From Paraburkholderia saeva (GTDB taxonomy: Bacteria > Pseudomonadota > Gammaproteobacteria > Burkholderiales > Burkholderiaceae), in assembly GCF_907164555.1 (NCBI RefSeq), contig NZ_CAJQZC010000004.1, positions 186,001 to 250,000 on the forward strand: a stretch of DNA of 64,000 bases, written 5' to 3'. The notes below the pieces were generated by a model. That model saw nothing but the letters and a program-made list of their open reading frames with translations. It ran no database searches and was not told the DNA's origin. The position numbers and the translations under genes were made by a program. Below are positions 49,081-59,440 of the stretch, piece after piece (positions within the stretch are counted from its first letter, which is position 1; each line of letters begins with the position of its first letter).

Positions 49081-49509
49081 ATGCGAATCACTCAAGGGAC
49101 TTTTTCGTTTCTGCCGGAACTCACCGACGCGGAAATCAGTTTGCAGATCGACTACGCGTTACGCGAAGGCTGGTCCTGTTCGGTGGAATTCACCGACGAT
49201 CCCCATCCGCGCAACACGTACTGGGACATGTGGGGTCTGCCGATGTTCGACCTGCGCGATGCGGCGGGCGTGCTGCAGGAGGTGAATGCGTGCCGCAAGG
49301 CGTACCCGCAGCACTACATCAAGGTCAATGCGTTCGATTCGGTGCGCGGCTTCGAGACAATGCGCATGTCGTTCATCGTCAACCGGCCGGCGGTCGAACC
49401 GGGTTTCCGGCTGGAGCGCGCGGAAGCGCAGGGACGGGTGCAGCGTTACAGCATGAAGACCTACGCGTCGGATCGCCCGGCAGGCGAGCGTTATCCGTCG
49501 TCGCAGTGA
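49081..49509 (+). CDS. cbbS: RuBisCO small subunit
   Basis: A 142-residue small subunit ([19 protein letters not shown] at the start, then [30 protein letters not shown]). The C-terminal extension of red-type small subunits is present ([19 protein letters not shown]). 28 bp after cbbL. Confidence 0.97.
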   Translation: MRITQGTFSFLPELTDAEISLQIDYALREGWSCSVEFTDDPHPRNTYWDMWGLPMFDLRDAAGVLQEVNACRKAYPQHYIKVNAFDSVRGFETMRMSFIVNRPAVEPGFRLERAEAQGRVQRYSMKTYASDRPAGERYPSSQ

Positions 49510-49542
49510 ATACCGTAACCGCAGGCAACTGGAGAAGCGCAC

Positions 49543-50508
49543 ATGACCGTCGATGCCGAACTCGATCTGCCCGCGACAGTGCAGTGCGCGCAAATGCCCG
49601 CTACGCATGAGACGGTCGACCTCGTCGGTCTTTTTCGCGGCTCGGGCATTGGCGACGTGCTGGCCGAACTCGATCACGATCTGGTCGGCCTCACGCCCGT
49701 GAAAACCCGCATCCGCGAGATTGCCGCACATCTCATTGTCGAACGCGCACGCGAAACGCTGGGGATTGCAAGCGGGGCGCCGACACTGCATATGTGCTTT
49801 TCGGGTAATCCGGGGACGGGCAAGACGACGGTGGCGCTACGCATGGCTGAAGTGCTGCACCGCCTTGGCTATATCCGACGCAATCATCTCGTTTCGGTGA
49901 CGCGTGACGATCTCGTGGGCCAGTACATCGGTCACACCGCGCCGAAAACCCGCGATGTGCTCAAGCGCGCGATGGGCGGTGTGCTGTTCATCGACGAAGC
50001 GTATTACCTGTACCGCCCCGAGAACGAACGCGATTACGGGCAGGAAGCCATCGAGATCCTGCTGCAGACGATGGAAAACCAGCGTAGCGATCTGGTGGTG
50101 ATTCTCGCCGGCTATGAAGCGCGGATGGAGACCTTCTTTCAGAGCAATCCCGGTTTTCGCTCGCGGATCGCGCATCACATCACGTTTCCCGACTACGACG
50201 CGGCGGAACTGCTCGACATCGCCGAACGCATGCTGGCGAAGATGCACTACCGGCTCGATGACGCATCGCGCGCCGCATTCAGCGAATACCTGGATCGCCG
50301 CATCCGTCAGCCGAACTTCGCCAACGCGCGCTCGGTGCGTAACGCGCTGGACCGCTCGCGTCTGCGCCAGGCTAACCGGCTCTTCGCCCGCGCGCTGGAA
50401 GGCGGCGCGCCTGCGGATGCGGCCGCGCTGACGCTCCTCTCCGCGGAGGATATCCGGGCGAGCCGCGTGTTTGCCGAAATGACGGCAGCGCGGCCGTTGC
50501 CGGCCTGA
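49543..50508 (+). CDS. cbbX: Red-type RuBisCO activase CbbX
   Basis: A 321-residue AAA+ protein that removes inhibitory sugar phosphates from red-type RuBisCO by pulling on the large-subunit C-terminus. Walker [12 protein letters not shown] lies near 88-98, Walker [14 protein letters not shown] near 147, and a sensor region with [19 protein letters not shown] near 265. It lies 33 bp after cbbS. Confidence 0.96.
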   Translation: MTVDAELDLPATVQCAQMPATHETVDLVGLFRGSGIGDVLAELDHDLVGLTPVKTRIREIAAHLIVERARETLGIASGAPTLHMCFSGNPGTGKTTVALRMAEVLHRLGYIRRNHLVSVTRDDLVGQYIGHTAPKTRDVLKRAMGGVLFIDEAYYLYRPENERDYGQEAIEILLQTMENQRSDLVVILAGYEARMETFFQSNPGFRSRIAHHITFPDYDAAELLDIAERMLAKMHYRLDDASRAAFSEYLDRRIRQPNFANARSVRNALDRSRLRQANRLFARALEGGAPADAAALTLLSAEDIRASRVFAEMTAARPLPA

Positions 50509-50530
50509 ATCGTTTCCTGAGGAGATTGCC

Positions 50531-51628
50531 ATGCAGGACGGACGCACCACGCTCTCGAAGTTTCTTATCGATACGCTCGACCGCCAGCCCGCTTCCGTAT
50601 CGGCGCCCGGCCTGTCCGCGCTTCTGATCGACGTCGCCGCATCGATCAAGACGATCTCCGGCGCGCTGACCAAAGGTGCGCTGGGCGGCAATTACGGCGC
50701 GGCGCAGTCGGTCAACACGCACGGGGAGGAGCAGCAGAAACTCGACCTCATGACCAACGAGATCTTCCTGCAGCACTGCGAGTGGGACGGCCTGCTGGCG
50801 GGCATGGTGTCGGAGGAAATGGACGAGGTTTACGCGATACCGGAAACGTACCCGCGCGGCGACTATCTGCTTGCGTTCGATCCGCTCGACGGCTCGTCGA
50901 ATATCGACATCAATGGCGTGGTGGGATCGATTTTCTCGGTGACACGTGTGCGTGACGACCAGCGCGACGCGCCTGTCACGGAAAGCGCGTTCCTGCGGCC
51001 CGGCAACGAGCAGGTCGCGGCCGGCTACGCGATCTATGGACCCTCGACGATGCTGGTGCTGTCGGTCGGCACCGGCACGCATGGCTTCACGCTGGAGCGC
51101 GAAGTCGGCAACTTCGTGCTGACGCATTCCGATATCCGCATTCCAGAGGACACCGGCGAGTTCGCGATCAACGCATCGAACGAACGCTTCTGGGAGCCGC
51201 CCGTGCGCCGCTACGTGCAGGAATGCAAGGCGGGCCGCAGCGGCTGCCGCGCGCGGGATTTCAACACGCGATGGATCGCCTCGATGGTGGCGGAGGTGCA
51301 TCGCATCCTGATGCGCGGCGGCGTCTTCATGTATCCGCGCGACTTCAAGACGCCCGCGATGGAAGGGCGCCTGCGTCTCCTGTATGAGGCGAGCCCGATG
51401 AGCTTTCTGGTCGAGCAGGCGGGCGGCCAGTCGATCACCGGGCGCGAGCGGATTCTCGACGTGGTGCCGGCCAGGCTGCATCAGCGTGTCCCGGTCATTC
51501 TCGGCTCGCGCAATGAAGTGGCCCGCATCGGCCGCTATCACGACGAATACGACCGCGGCGAGGACAAGCCGTTCAGCTCGCCGCTCTTCAATGAACGCTC
51601 GCTCTTTCTGCCTGAAACACCCGCGTAG
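50531..51628 (+). CDS. cbbF: Fructose-1,6-bisphosphatase class I
   Basis: A 365-residue phosphatase of the Calvin cycle. Metal and substrate motifs are visible: [41 protein letters not shown] and a C-terminal region with [15 protein letters not shown]. 22 bp after cbbX in the operon. Confidence 0.96.
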   Translation: MQDGRTTLSKFLIDTLDRQPASVSAPGLSALLIDVAASIKTISGALTKGALGGNYGAAQSVNTHGEEQQKLDLMTNEIFLQHCEWDGLLAGMVSEEMDEVYAIPETYPRGDYLLAFDPLDGSSNIDINGVVGSIFSVTRVRDDQRDAPVTESAFLRPGNEQVAAGYAIYGPSTMLVLSVGTGTHGFTLEREVGNFVLTHSDIRIPEDTGEFAINASNERFWEPPVRRYVQECKAGRSGCRARDFNTRWIASMVAEVHRILMRGGVFMYPRDFKTPAMEGRLRLLYEASPMSFLVEQAGGQSITGRERILDVVPARLHQRVPVILGSRNEVARIGRYHDEYDRGEDKPFSSPLFNERSLFLPETPA

Positions 51629-51689
51629 CGATCGGGCAGAAACGCGCTTGCGATTCGTATGAGCAGATTACAGACTCAGGGAGACGCGC

Positions 51690-52562
51690 ATGTCAGTCAG
51701 ACATCCGATCATCGCGGTGACCGGTTCGAGCGGCGCCGGTACGACGACCGTCATGAAGAGCTTCACGCACATTTTCCGGCGCGAACGCATCAACGCGCAG
51801 ATCGTCGAAGGCGATGCGTTTCATCGTTTCGACCGCAAGGGCATGCGCGAAGCGCTCAGGCAGAGCGAACGCGATGGCGCACTGAACTTCAGCCACTTCG
51901 GCCCTGAAGCGAATCTGCTCGAAGAGCTTCAGCAGCTGTTCGCGAGTTACGGCGAGGCGGGCAATGGCAAGTTTCGCCGCTACGTGCACGATGACGCCGA
52001 AGCCGCCGCATGCAACCAGGACGCGGGCACCTTCACGCCCTGGATGGACGTGCCGGAAAAGACCGACCTGATGTTCTATGAGGGCCTGCACGGCGCGGTG
52101 GTGACGGAAAAGGTGGACGTCGCGCGGCATGCGGATCTGCTGGTGGGCGTCGTGCCGATCATCAATCTCGAGTGGATCCAGAAGCTGCATCGCGACCAGA
52201 CGATGCGTGGTTATTCGCATGAGGCCGTCGTCGATACGATCCTGCGGCGCATGCCCGACTACGTGAACTACATCTGCCCGCAGTTCTCGCGCACGCATGT
52301 GAATTTCCAGCGCGTGCCGACCGTGGATACCTCGAATCCCTTCACGGCGCGCGAGATTCCCAACGCCGACGAAAGCTTTGTCGTGATCCGGTTCGCGCGG
52401 CCCAAAGGCATCGATTTTCCGTATCTGCTGACGATGCTGCGTGACTCTTTCATGTCGCGCCCGAACGTGATCGTGGTGCCCGGCGGCAAGATGGGGCTCG
52501 CGATGCAGCTGATTTTCACGCCGATGATCCTGCAGCTGATCGATCGCCGCGCGCGTGCCTGA
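51690..52562 (+). CDS. cbbP: Phosphoribulokinase
   Basis: A 290-residue kinase that makes ribulose 1,5-bisphosphate. The P-loop [10 protein letters not shown] lies near residues 12-21. [21 protein letters not shown] and [14 protein letters not shown] are typical of proteobacterial PRK. An AGGGAGA site precedes the ATG. Third Calvin-specific enzyme in the operon. Confidence 0.96.
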   Translation: MSVRHPIIAVTGSSGAGTTTVMKSFTHIFRRERINAQIVEGDAFHRFDRKGMREALRQSERDGALNFSHFGPEANLLEELQQLFASYGEAGNGKFRRYVHDDAEAAACNQDAGTFTPWMDVPEKTDLMFYEGLHGAVVTEKVDVARHADLLVGVVPIINLEWIQKLHRDQTMRGYSHEAVVDTILRRMPDYVNYICPQFSRTHVNFQRVPTVDTSNPFTAREIPNADESFVVIRFARPKGIDFPYLLTMLRDSFMSRPNVIVVPGGKMGLAMQLIFTPMILQLIDRRARA

Positions 52563-52596
52563 CGACAGATTTCCGGTTAACTTCAAGGAGGGTGTG

Positions 52597-53634
52597 ATGG
52601 CTTTCATCGCATTGCGACAGCTGCTGGATCACGCGGCAGAGCACAGCTATGGCGTTCCGGCGTTCAACGTCAACAACATGGAGCAGATCCAGGCCATCAT
52701 GCAGGCCGCCGATGCAACCCGCAGCCCGGTGATCCTGCAGGCGTCGGCGGGCGCGCGCAAATACGCGGGCGAACCCTATCTGCGTCACCTCGTGCTGGCC
52801 GCGATCGAGGCGCATCCGGATCTTCCGGTGGTGTTGCACCAGGATCATGGCGCGAGCCCGTCCGTGTGCCAGCAGGCGATCCGTTCGGGGTTTACGTCGG
52901 TGATGATGGACGGGTCGCTCCTGCCCGACCAGAAAACGCCGGCTACGTACGACTACAACGTCGAAGTGAGCCGGCGTGTGGTCGAGGCGGCGCATTCGGT
53001 CGGTGTTTCGGTCGAAGGCGAACTCGGCTGTCTGGGCTCGCTCGAAACGGGTGAAGCGGGGGAAGAAGACGGCGTCGGTGCAGCGGGCAAACTCACGCGC
53101 GACGATCTGCTGACCGATCCGGAGCAGGCGTGCGCGTTTGTGGAAGCGACGGGCGTCGACGCACTCGCCATCGCGATTGGCACCTCGCATGGCGCGTACA
53201 AGTTCAGTCGCCAGCCGACCGGCGACATTCTGGCGATCGATCGCATCGTCGACATTCACAGGCGCCTTCCGGATACGCATCTGGTGATGCACGGGTCGTC
53301 TTCCGTGCCGCAGGAATGGCTCGCGACGATACGCGAATTCGGCGGCGAGATTTCCGCGACGTGGGGCGTGCCGGTTGAGGAAATCCAGCGCGGTATTGCG
53401 AACGGCGTGCGCAAGGTCAATATCGACACCGATATCCGCCTCGCGATGACGGGCGCGATGCGCAAGGCGATGGCATCGGCGCGCGCGGAATTCGACCCAC
53501 GGCACGCGCTGAAGGCCGCGACGGCCGCGGCACGCGATCTCTGCATCGACCGCTTTCAGGCGTTCGGATGCGCGGGGCAGGCCGACCGCATCAGGCCGCT
53601 TGCGCTCGATGCGATGGCGCGGCGTTACCACTGA
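52597..53634 (+). CDS. cbbA: Class II fructose-bisphosphate aldolase
   Basis: A 345-residue zinc aldolase. The ATG at 52597 follows AAGGAGG; the open frame begins earlier inside cbbP. Zinc and active-site motifs are [41 protein letters not shown] and [10 protein letters not shown]. It closes the cbbLSXFPA operon; other Calvin-cycle genes (transketolase, GAPDH, PGK) are absent here. Confidence 0.96.
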   Translation: MAFIALRQLLDHAAEHSYGVPAFNVNNMEQIQAIMQAADATRSPVILQASAGARKYAGEPYLRHLVLAAIEAHPDLPVVLHQDHGASPSVCQQAIRSGFTSVMMDGSLLPDQKTPATYDYNVEVSRRVVEAAHSVGVSVEGELGCLGSLETGEAGEEDGVGAAGKLTRDDLLTDPEQACAFVEATGVDALAIAIGTSHGAYKFSRQPTGDILAIDRIVDIHRRLPDTHLVMHGSSSVPQEWLATIREFGGEISATWGVPVEEIQRGIANGVRKVNIDTDIRLAMTGAMRKAMASARAEFDPRHALKAATAAARDLCIDRFQAFGCAGQADRIRPLALDAMARRYH

Positions 53635-53762
53635 TCTTTCGAACCGCGCAGTGCGAAAGCGGGCGTCATGCGCCAGGGCACGTGGCGCCCTGAAGGAATG
53701 GACGAATGTGCGTATTCTGGCGGTTCAGGATCCCGCTGGCTTGACTGGAACAGGAGCGCACG

Positions 53763-54317
53763 ATGGCAACTGAATCTCCCGCAGGTGAACTGGGCGCGTT
53801 TGCGCCCGCCTTTTCGCTGCCCGCCACGGACGGACGCACGCTGACACTCGATGACGTGCGCGGCGAGCAGGGCCTCGTCGTCGTATTCATGTGCAATCAC
53901 TGCCCGTACGTGCGAGGTGCGCTGCCGCATCTGGTACGGGACGCGCAGGAACTCGCGGTGCTCGGCGTCAACGTGGTCGGCATCAGTTCGAACGATGCCG
54001 CGGCGTATCCAGACGATGCGTTCGAGCGGATGGTGGAATTCGCCGCGCAATGGAAGCTGCCGTTTCCGTACCTGTACGACGAATCGCAACAGGTCGCGCA
54101 CGCTTACGGCGCGGTGTGCACGCCGGAGTGCTTTGGTTACGACGCAGCGTTGAAGCTGCGTTATCGCGGGCGCGTCGACGCGTCGCGCAATGCGCCGGTT
54201 CCGGATGCAAGGCGCGATCTCTTCGAAGCGATGCGCGAAATCGCGAAAGCCGGTGAAGCTGAGGGGCCGCAGTTTCCTGCGCTGGGATGCTCGATCAAAT
54301 GGAAAGCGGGCCGATAA
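53763..54317 (+). CDS. Thioredoxin-fold redoxin (AhpC/TSA-like)
   Basis: A 184-residue protein with a peroxiredoxin-like fold: FSLPATDGRTLTLDDVRGEQGLVVVFMCNHCPYVRG near the N-terminus places a CNHC motif in the catalytic position. It has no signal peptide. Further Cys residues occur in VCTPECFG. It follows cbbA by about 130 bp with its own spacing and converges on the DHPS-like gene with only 10 bp between. Confidence 0.88.
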   Translation: MATESPAGELGAFAPAFSLPATDGRTLTLDDVRGEQGLVVVFMCNHCPYVRGALPHLVRDAQELAVLGVNVVGISSNDAAAYPDDAFERMVEFAAQWKLPFPYLYDESQQVAHAYGAVCTPECFGYDAALKLRYRGRVDASRNAPVPDARRDLFEAMREIAKAGEAEGPQFPALGCSIKWKAGR

Positions 54318-54327
54318 CCGCTGACTG

Positions 54328-55710
54328 TTAGCGTTTTTTGACCGTCACGCCGGGTGCGTGCCATGCGCTGAGGTCTTCTTCGGGGCGATCGACTTCGCAG
54401 CCCCAGTCGAGCGCCTTGTCCTGATCGAAGCGCTTGCCGAGTTGCCACGCGATTTCAGCGCGTGCGAGCTGCACGCCCATATAGAACGCGTGACCGCCGT
54501 CGGCTTCGAGCTTGAGCCCCGGATAAAGCGCAAACGGATCGCAGGCGGTTTGATGGCCGTCGCGGTTGTAGACATGGATGCCGTCGGCCGCGACCTGCAC
54601 GCGGAAATTCGGATCGCGCACGGCGCTCGCCACTTCGTCGATTTCCCTGGCGTCGTACGGGAATGGGCGCTTTGCGTGCAGCGCGGAAAGGTCGCCGGAA
54701 ATGCCCTTGGGCAACACCTGCGCCTCGCGGGCCGCATACATCACGCGCCGTGCAACATCGGCTTCGCGGATCGCGCGGCGCGCGTGCAGGCTGACGGACG
54801 TCGTCAGGATCGCGCTCACATGAAGTTCCGCCGCCATGCCGAGTAGCACTGCGTTGATCCCGCTCGTATCCGCTTCGGTCAATTCCGTGACGTTGCCGAC
54901 GCCCATCATGATGTCGATGTGCGGATAGCGCTCGCGCAGCGCGACATAGCGTGCAATCGACGCGGCAAGACCAAACGGTATCGGATCGAGAATGGGATCG
55001 GCGAGAAACGCGCGGCCACGCTGGATCATCGCTTCAATGGCCGCATCGAGCGAAGCCGGATCGCGCGGCTCGCGTGCGACCAGAATGGGCGTCGCGGGGA
55101 CTTCGTCGGCGACCCACAGTGTGTCGAGATTCAGGCTCATCAGATAATCGGCCCCCGCGCGCCCGCCGCGCACGAGTTCGTCGGTGTGCATCGAATCGAC
55201 GCTCACGCGATAGCCGCGTTCCTTCAGCATGCGCACGGCGTCTTCGAGATGCGGGAACGGCGTCTCCGGCAGGCAACCGATGTCGATCACGTCCGCGCCC
55301 TGGGCCGCGTAAAGCTGCGCGCGCGTCGCGATGCCGTCGAGATCGAGCCTCGGCGCATCGACGATTTCCGCGAAAATCGCCGTGTCGTGGCGGCTCAGAT
55401 CGAAGCGCCGGGCTTCGCGGCCGAAGAACTGCGGCAGGTCCTTGACCTCTTCAGGGCCGCGTTCGACGTGCACATCAAAATGCGCACGCAACGCGTCGAG
55501 GTCGCCGCGGCAGCGGCCCGGCACGACCATCCGGCTCGCGCGAAGCGGCTTCGGCACGCGGCGCAGGATCATGTCGGTGGTCATGAGGCCGGCCACCTGC
55601 AGGCCGATTTCGCGGATTTCCCACGTGAACGGCGTGGGCGCCATGCCTTCCAGCACCTGCTTCAGGCTTTTCTCGGCCAGTCTGCCCGTCAGGAAGACGA
55701 TGTGATCCAT
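54328..55710 (-). CDS. Dihydropteroate synthase-like protein (DUF6513), probable H4MPT pterin synthesis
   Basis: A 460-residue protein. The N-terminal part (MDHIVFLTGRLAEKSLKQVL) resembles DUF6513, and a pterin-binding TIM barrel related to DHPS follows (GADVIDIGCLPETPFPHL, RVSVDSMHTDELV, GVGNVTELTEAD). The start at 55710 lies inside the 3' end of dmrB (22-bp overlap). Such DHPS-like proteins occur only with H4MPT pathways and are candidates for joining pterin to the aryl moiety. Exact reaction unproven. Confidence 0.85.
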   Translation of the reverse strand: MDHIVFLTGRLAEKSLKQVLEGMAPTPFTWEIREIGLQVAGLMTTDMILRRVPKPLRASRMVVPGRCRGDLDALRAHFDVHVERGPEEVKDLPQFFGREARRFDLSRHDTAIFAEIVDAPRLDLDGIATRAQLYAAQGADVIDIGCLPETPFPHLEDAVRMLKERGYRVSVDSMHTDELVRGGRAGADYLMSLNLDTLWVADEVPATPILVAREPRDPASLDAAIEAMIQRGRAFLADPILDPIPFGLAASIARYVALRERYPHIDIMMGVGNVTELTEADTSGINAVLLGMAAELHVSAILTTSVSLHARRAIREADVARRVMYAAREAQVLPKGISGDLSALHAKRPFPYDAREIDEVASAVRDPNFRVQVAADGIHVYNRDGHQTACDPFALYPGLKLEADGGHAFYMGVQLARAEIAWQLGKRFDQDKALDWGCEVDRPEEDLSAWHAPGVTVKKR

Positions 55711-56288
55711 GCAAGCTTGAGGTTGGACAGCCGTTGTTCGAGCGCCGCCCTGAGTTCGTCGAGCGAGCGCGCCACCGTCGTGTACTCGATCCGCGCGAGG
55801 CGCTCGACGTTCTCCAGTTCGATCGCCCGCGGGCGCACTTCGACCCACTCATGCGGGGTCTGTGTGATGACGCTCGGCGCCGTATCGCATGCGAAAACAA
55901 TGCCAGGTACACATTGCTTGCCGGCCTGCGCGAAGAGATTGGTCGGCAACGTATCCGAAATGCCGAACGCGCACTTCGCGACGGTATTGCTCGTCGCGGG
56001 CGCGATGATGACGGTGTGATACTCGCCGTTGTAGATCATGCCGACGGGCACGCTGCTCGCGCTGTTGTCGCGCACCACGCGAAAATGCTCGCGTAGTTTC
56101 GCGATGGTCCAGCCGTAGAGCGGCAAGACCTCTTCGCCGGCGGCTGACAGGAACAGATCGACGCCCGGCAGTTTGAGCGCGAGGTCGATCGATTCTTCGA
56201 GCATGTGACCCGAGCCGGTCACGCACCACGCAAACCGCGCGTCGGGCTTGAACTCGTCGAGCCGGCGAGCGGGGGTGGGTGCGTTCAT
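55689..56288 (-). CDS. dmrB: Dihydromethanopterin reductase, flavoprotein
   Basis: A 199-residue flavoprotein of the archaeoflavoprotein/DmrB type (FAWCVTGSGHMLEES, YHTVIIAPATSNTVAKCAFGISDTLPTN). DmrB reduces dihydromethanopterin to H4MPT, the last step of the cofactor path, and has been studied in a Burkholderia species. The start overlaps the stop of the sigma-54 activator gene by 4 bases (ATGA). Confidence 0.9.
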   Translation of the reverse strand: MNAPTPARRLDEFKPDARFAWCVTGSGHMLEESIDLALKLPGVDLFLSAAGEEVLPLYGWTIAKLREHFRVVRDNSASSVPVGMIYNGEYHTVIIAPATSNTVAKCAFGISDTLPTNLFAQAGKQCVPGIVFACDTAPSVITQTPHEWVEVRPRAIELENVERLARIEYTTVARSLDELRAALEQRLSNLKLAWITSSS

Positions 56289-58399
56289 GCGTCGGCAGGC
56301 GAAGACCCGTCGTGAGAGAGCCGGATCTGCAGACGGTGCATCTTCCGGTACAGCGTGTTGCGGCTGATGCCGAGCCCCTTCGCGACGTTGCTGACGTTCC
56401 AGCGATGTTCGTCGAGAAGCGCCAGCACCGTTTCACGCTCTTTCAGCTGGATCGCATTGAGCGTCGAGATGTCGGCGTCGTCGCTGACATGCGGCGGTGC
56501 GGCAGCGCTGGAAAGCCCTGTTGCACGCGCATTGCCCGATGGGCTCTGCGTGCCTGTGGCGTCCATCGCGCTGGCAACACCGCGGCAGATCTCCGCGGGC
56601 AGATGTGCGCAGCGGATTTCGCCGCCATCGCACAGCGCCATCGCCATCTGCAGCACGTGACGCAACTGCCGGATATTGCCTGGCCACGCATAAGCGAGGA
56701 GCGCGCGCTGGGCTTCCGCGCTGAGCGTGGGCGGCGCGTCCGCTTCGCTTTCGAGGATGTGATGGATCAGCGCGAGCGCATCGGCGCGATCGCGCAGCGC
56801 GGGCAGATTGATTTCGATGCCGTTCAGCCGGTAATACAGGTCTTCGCGGAACTGGCCGTTCTGCACGAGTTCCATCAGGTTGCGGTGGCTCGCGCTGATC
56901 AGCTGGAAATCCACCTTGACCGTGACTTCCGAGCCAAGCGGCGTGACTTCCTGTTCTTCGAGCACGCGCAAAAGCCGCGCCTGCAGCGCCATCGGCATGT
57001 CGCCGATTTCGTCGAGAAAGAGCGTGCCGCTGTTTGCCTGCACGATCTTGCCGCGCCTGCCTTCGCGCTGTGCGCCCGTGAACGCGCCCGCGCGATAGCC
57101 GAACAGCTCGCTTTCGATCAGGTTTTCCGGCAGCGATGCGCAGTTCACCGCGACGAACGCGCCTGCGCTGTTCGGGCTGATGCTGTGCAGCGCGGTCGCG
57201 AACACTTCCTTGCCGGTGCCGGTCTGCCCACGCAGGATGATCGGAATCTTTCGCTGGATCACGCGCGCCGCGAGCTGGATCTGCGAAGCCATGCCGGGGT
57301 CGCCGAATTCCAGATGCGAGAGCTTGTCGAGCCGGCTTGTCTGGTCGCGGGCGCCGCCTGCATCTCGCGCTTCGCGCGTGTCGCGTGTCTTGACGCTCCG
57401 GTTGCGTGTGCCGGCCGGATAGTCGCGCGTGGACGGATCGGTCATCAGGATGCGTGTCGCCGTGTCGGTGGCGTCGCGCGGCGTCTGCGCGATCAGGAAG
57501 AAGCGGTTGTTGGCGCTCGCGCTGTACACGGTCACCGGATGGAACGAGCCGCGGATACTGCGCGCGATCATGTCTTCCAGCGACGAATTGAACGCTTCCT
57601 CGATGCGCTTGCCGACGAGCTCCGCGTGCGAGCGGTAATCGAGCTGGAAGAGGGCGCTGCGGCTCGCTGCCAGCACGACGCCCTGGTCGCTCACGGCGAG
57701 CTTGCCCGCATGCAGGGTGCCGACGAATTCGGGGCGGCTATGAAAATGGATCATGTGCGCGCGACGGTAGCGCGCATCGATCAGCCGGTTTTCGATCATC
57801 TGTCGCGACATGCCGACGAGCACCAGCGAATGCTGCTGCAAGAGCTTCGAGCGGCTCGTCACGTCGAGCACGCCTGCCACCGCGCCGCGATCGTCGAAGA
57901 TCGGTGCGGCCGAGCACGTGAGCGACGTGTAACGCGGGTAGAAATGTTCGTGCTGGTAAACCGCAATACATTCGCGCTCGGCGAGACACGTGCCCATGCC
58001 GTTCGTGCCCGCTTCGCGTTCGCTCCACAGCGCGCCGACACGCAGGCCGTCGGCGGCCACCGCTTCGCCGAACGGAACCGACGACACCTGATGCACGATC
58101 ACGCCTTCGGCATCGACCAGCACGACGGATAGCTCGGGATCGGCCAGTTGCTGGTACAGCGTGGTCATTTCGAGCTTCGAGCAGGCGATCAGGTCGCTTG
58201 CGGCATCGCGCCGCGCGGCCAGTTCCTGCTGCGTGAGAATGGGGGGCATCACGAAATGCGCGGGATCGAGCCTGAACTCGTTCAGGCAGCGCGCCCATGA
58301 CTGCGCCACCGAGGCACTGGTGGGCCGCGTCGCCACCTGGTGATGGACGGTACTGAGCACTTCCCTGACATGCGTGTTGATGTCTGCAAGCGACGACAT
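56285..58399 (-). CDS. Sigma-54-dependent Fis-family activator (AcoR-like)
   Basis: A 704-residue regulator. N-terminal GAF/PAS-like sensory regions (about 60-350) lead to an AAA+ domain with Walker A GQTGTGKEVFAT, the sigma-54 contact loop GAFTGA and IFLDE-like FLDEIGDM. A Fis-type helix-turn-helix (NVSNVAKGLGISRNTLYRKMHRL) closes it. The start at 58399 is chosen since family alignment begins at MSSLADINTH; upstream frame is unsupported. AcoR-type proteins sense small metabolites. Coupling to dmrB by ATGA suggests it controls C1 cofactor or oxidation genes. Confidence 0.92.
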   Translation of the reverse strand: MSSLADINTHVREVLSTVHHQVATRPTSASVAQSWARCLNEFRLDPAHFVMPPILTQQELAARRDAASDLIACSKLEMTTLYQQLADPELSVVLVDAEGVIVHQVSSVPFGEAVAADGLRVGALWSEREAGTNGMGTCLAERECIAVYQHEHFYPRYTSLTCSAAPIFDDRGAVAGVLDVTSRSKLLQQHSLVLVGMSRQMIENRLIDARYRRAHMIHFHSRPEFVGTLHAGKLAVSDQGVVLAASRSALFQLDYRSHAELVGKRIEEAFNSSLEDMIARSIRGSFHPVTVYSASANNRFFLIAQTPRDATDTATRILMTDPSTRDYPAGTRNRSVKTRDTREARDAGGARDQTSRLDKLSHLEFGDPGMASQIQLAARVIQRKIPIILRGQTGTGKEVFATALHSISPNSAGAFVAVNCASLPENLIESELFGYRAGAFTGAQREGRRGKIVQANSGTLFLDEIGDMPMALQARLLRVLEEQEVTPLGSEVTVKVDFQLISASHRNLMELVQNGQFREDLYYRLNGIEINLPALRDRADALALIHHILESEADAPPTLSAEAQRALLAYAWPGNIRQLRHVLQMAMALCDGGEIRCAHLPAEICRGVASAMDATGTQSPSGNARATGLSSAAAPPHVSDDADISTLNAIQLKERETVLALLDEHRWNVSNVAKGLGISRNTLYRKMHRLQIRLSHDGSSPADA

Positions 58400-58837
58400 G
58401 GGGCCTTGTCTCCGTGGCGTCCGGCGCATGCGCCACGCCCGTTGCGTGACGCCTCCCCGGCGCGTATCTGTATTGGTTTCCCCCTCGCGCTGCTGTGTCT
58501 CGAGGCACGCATGCGCGTCAACCAGGCCAATTCTGTTCGGCATTCACAGGTGAACGCGCGCTTTCCAGCGAGCGTATACATACGCTGACGTCACCCTGTC
58601 AAAACTCTACAACCGATAGCGCCTGTGTTCAATAAATAGTCGTACCAGTGTGCGCCAGCGCGCCCGGAATTTGCTTGGGCTAGCAGCACGCTTCAGGGCG
58701 CGGCACGATTTCCGCGCAGTACGTTCCGTTTATGCGCCGCGTTATGCGCCATAAACGGCGCATTGTGTCCGGCGCACTGCTGAGCAATCGCCCCATCCGC
58801 GGGAACGCGCGGGTTCTAACACGTTAGAGGACACACC
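58400..58837. other. Divergent control region of activator and folB-like gene
   Basis: No gene was recognised. CGGCACGATTTCCGCG at 58701-58716 has GG-N10-GC with a good -24 and poor -12 element. TATGCGCC occurs at 58731-58738 and 58743-58750, and ATGCGCC (58744-58750) pairs with GGCGCAT (58757-58763) around a 6-base loop. These repeats resemble a multi-site protein-binding region. Confidence 0.45.
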
Positions 58838-59371
58838 ATGGACCGTTTCGACGCAATTCGCCATAGCGGTTTTTCCGCAGTTTCCCGCATTTCCGATGCC
58901 GCAGTGCAGCATGCGGTTGACGGATTTTCCATGACGGATGAGGTCGCGGCACCGATGGATATTGTCTATATCGAAGGATTCACAGGCCAGACGGTGATCG
59001 GCATCGACACATCGGAACTGCATGCACCGCAGCCTGTGCGCATGAGTCTCGCGATCGGCGTGCCGTCGATCCGCGCATGTGTGACGGATCGCATCGACGA
59101 CACGATCAACTATGCAGCCGTGCGCGAAGCGCTGCACGGTCTGCTCAAAACGCACGGTGTGCAACTGCTCGAAGCGCTCGCGGAACGGGTCGCGCAACTG
59201 CTGATCGCGGATTTCGGCGCGCACTGGGTGCGGGTTTCGCTCGCAAAACCCGCCAAATTCGACGACGTCGAATCGGTCGGCGTGCTGATCGAGCGCAGAC
59301 GTGACCGTGGCGCACGTGCCGCGGCGTTCGCGACGTGGACTTCGCTTGGTGAAGGGCTGATTCCCGACTGA
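58838..59371 (+). CDS. Dihydroneopterin aldolase (FolB-like)
   Basis: A 177-residue protein of the FolB/FolX fold: IVYIEGFTGQTVIGIDTSEL, then a pterin-site segment RIDDTINYAAVREALHGLL, and WVRVSLAKPAKF. It is divergent from the sigma-54 activator and sits among H4MPT genes, so it probably supplies the pterin part of H4MPT rather than folate. An N-terminal extension of about 40 residues precedes the domain. Confidence 0.85.
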   Translation: MDRFDAIRHSGFSAVSRISDAAVQHAVDGFSMTDEVAAPMDIVYIEGFTGQTVIGIDTSELHAPQPVRMSLAIGVPSIRACVTDRIDDTINYAAVREALHGLLKTHGVQLLEALAERVAQLLIADFGAHWVRVSLAKPAKFDDVESVGVLIERRRDRGARAAAFATWTSLGEGLIPD

Positions 59372-59440
59372 GCATGAGATCGCCGGCCGTGTCATGAACG
59401 ACACGGCAGCGACCGGTCCGCGAGGCCGCGCGCCTCAACG

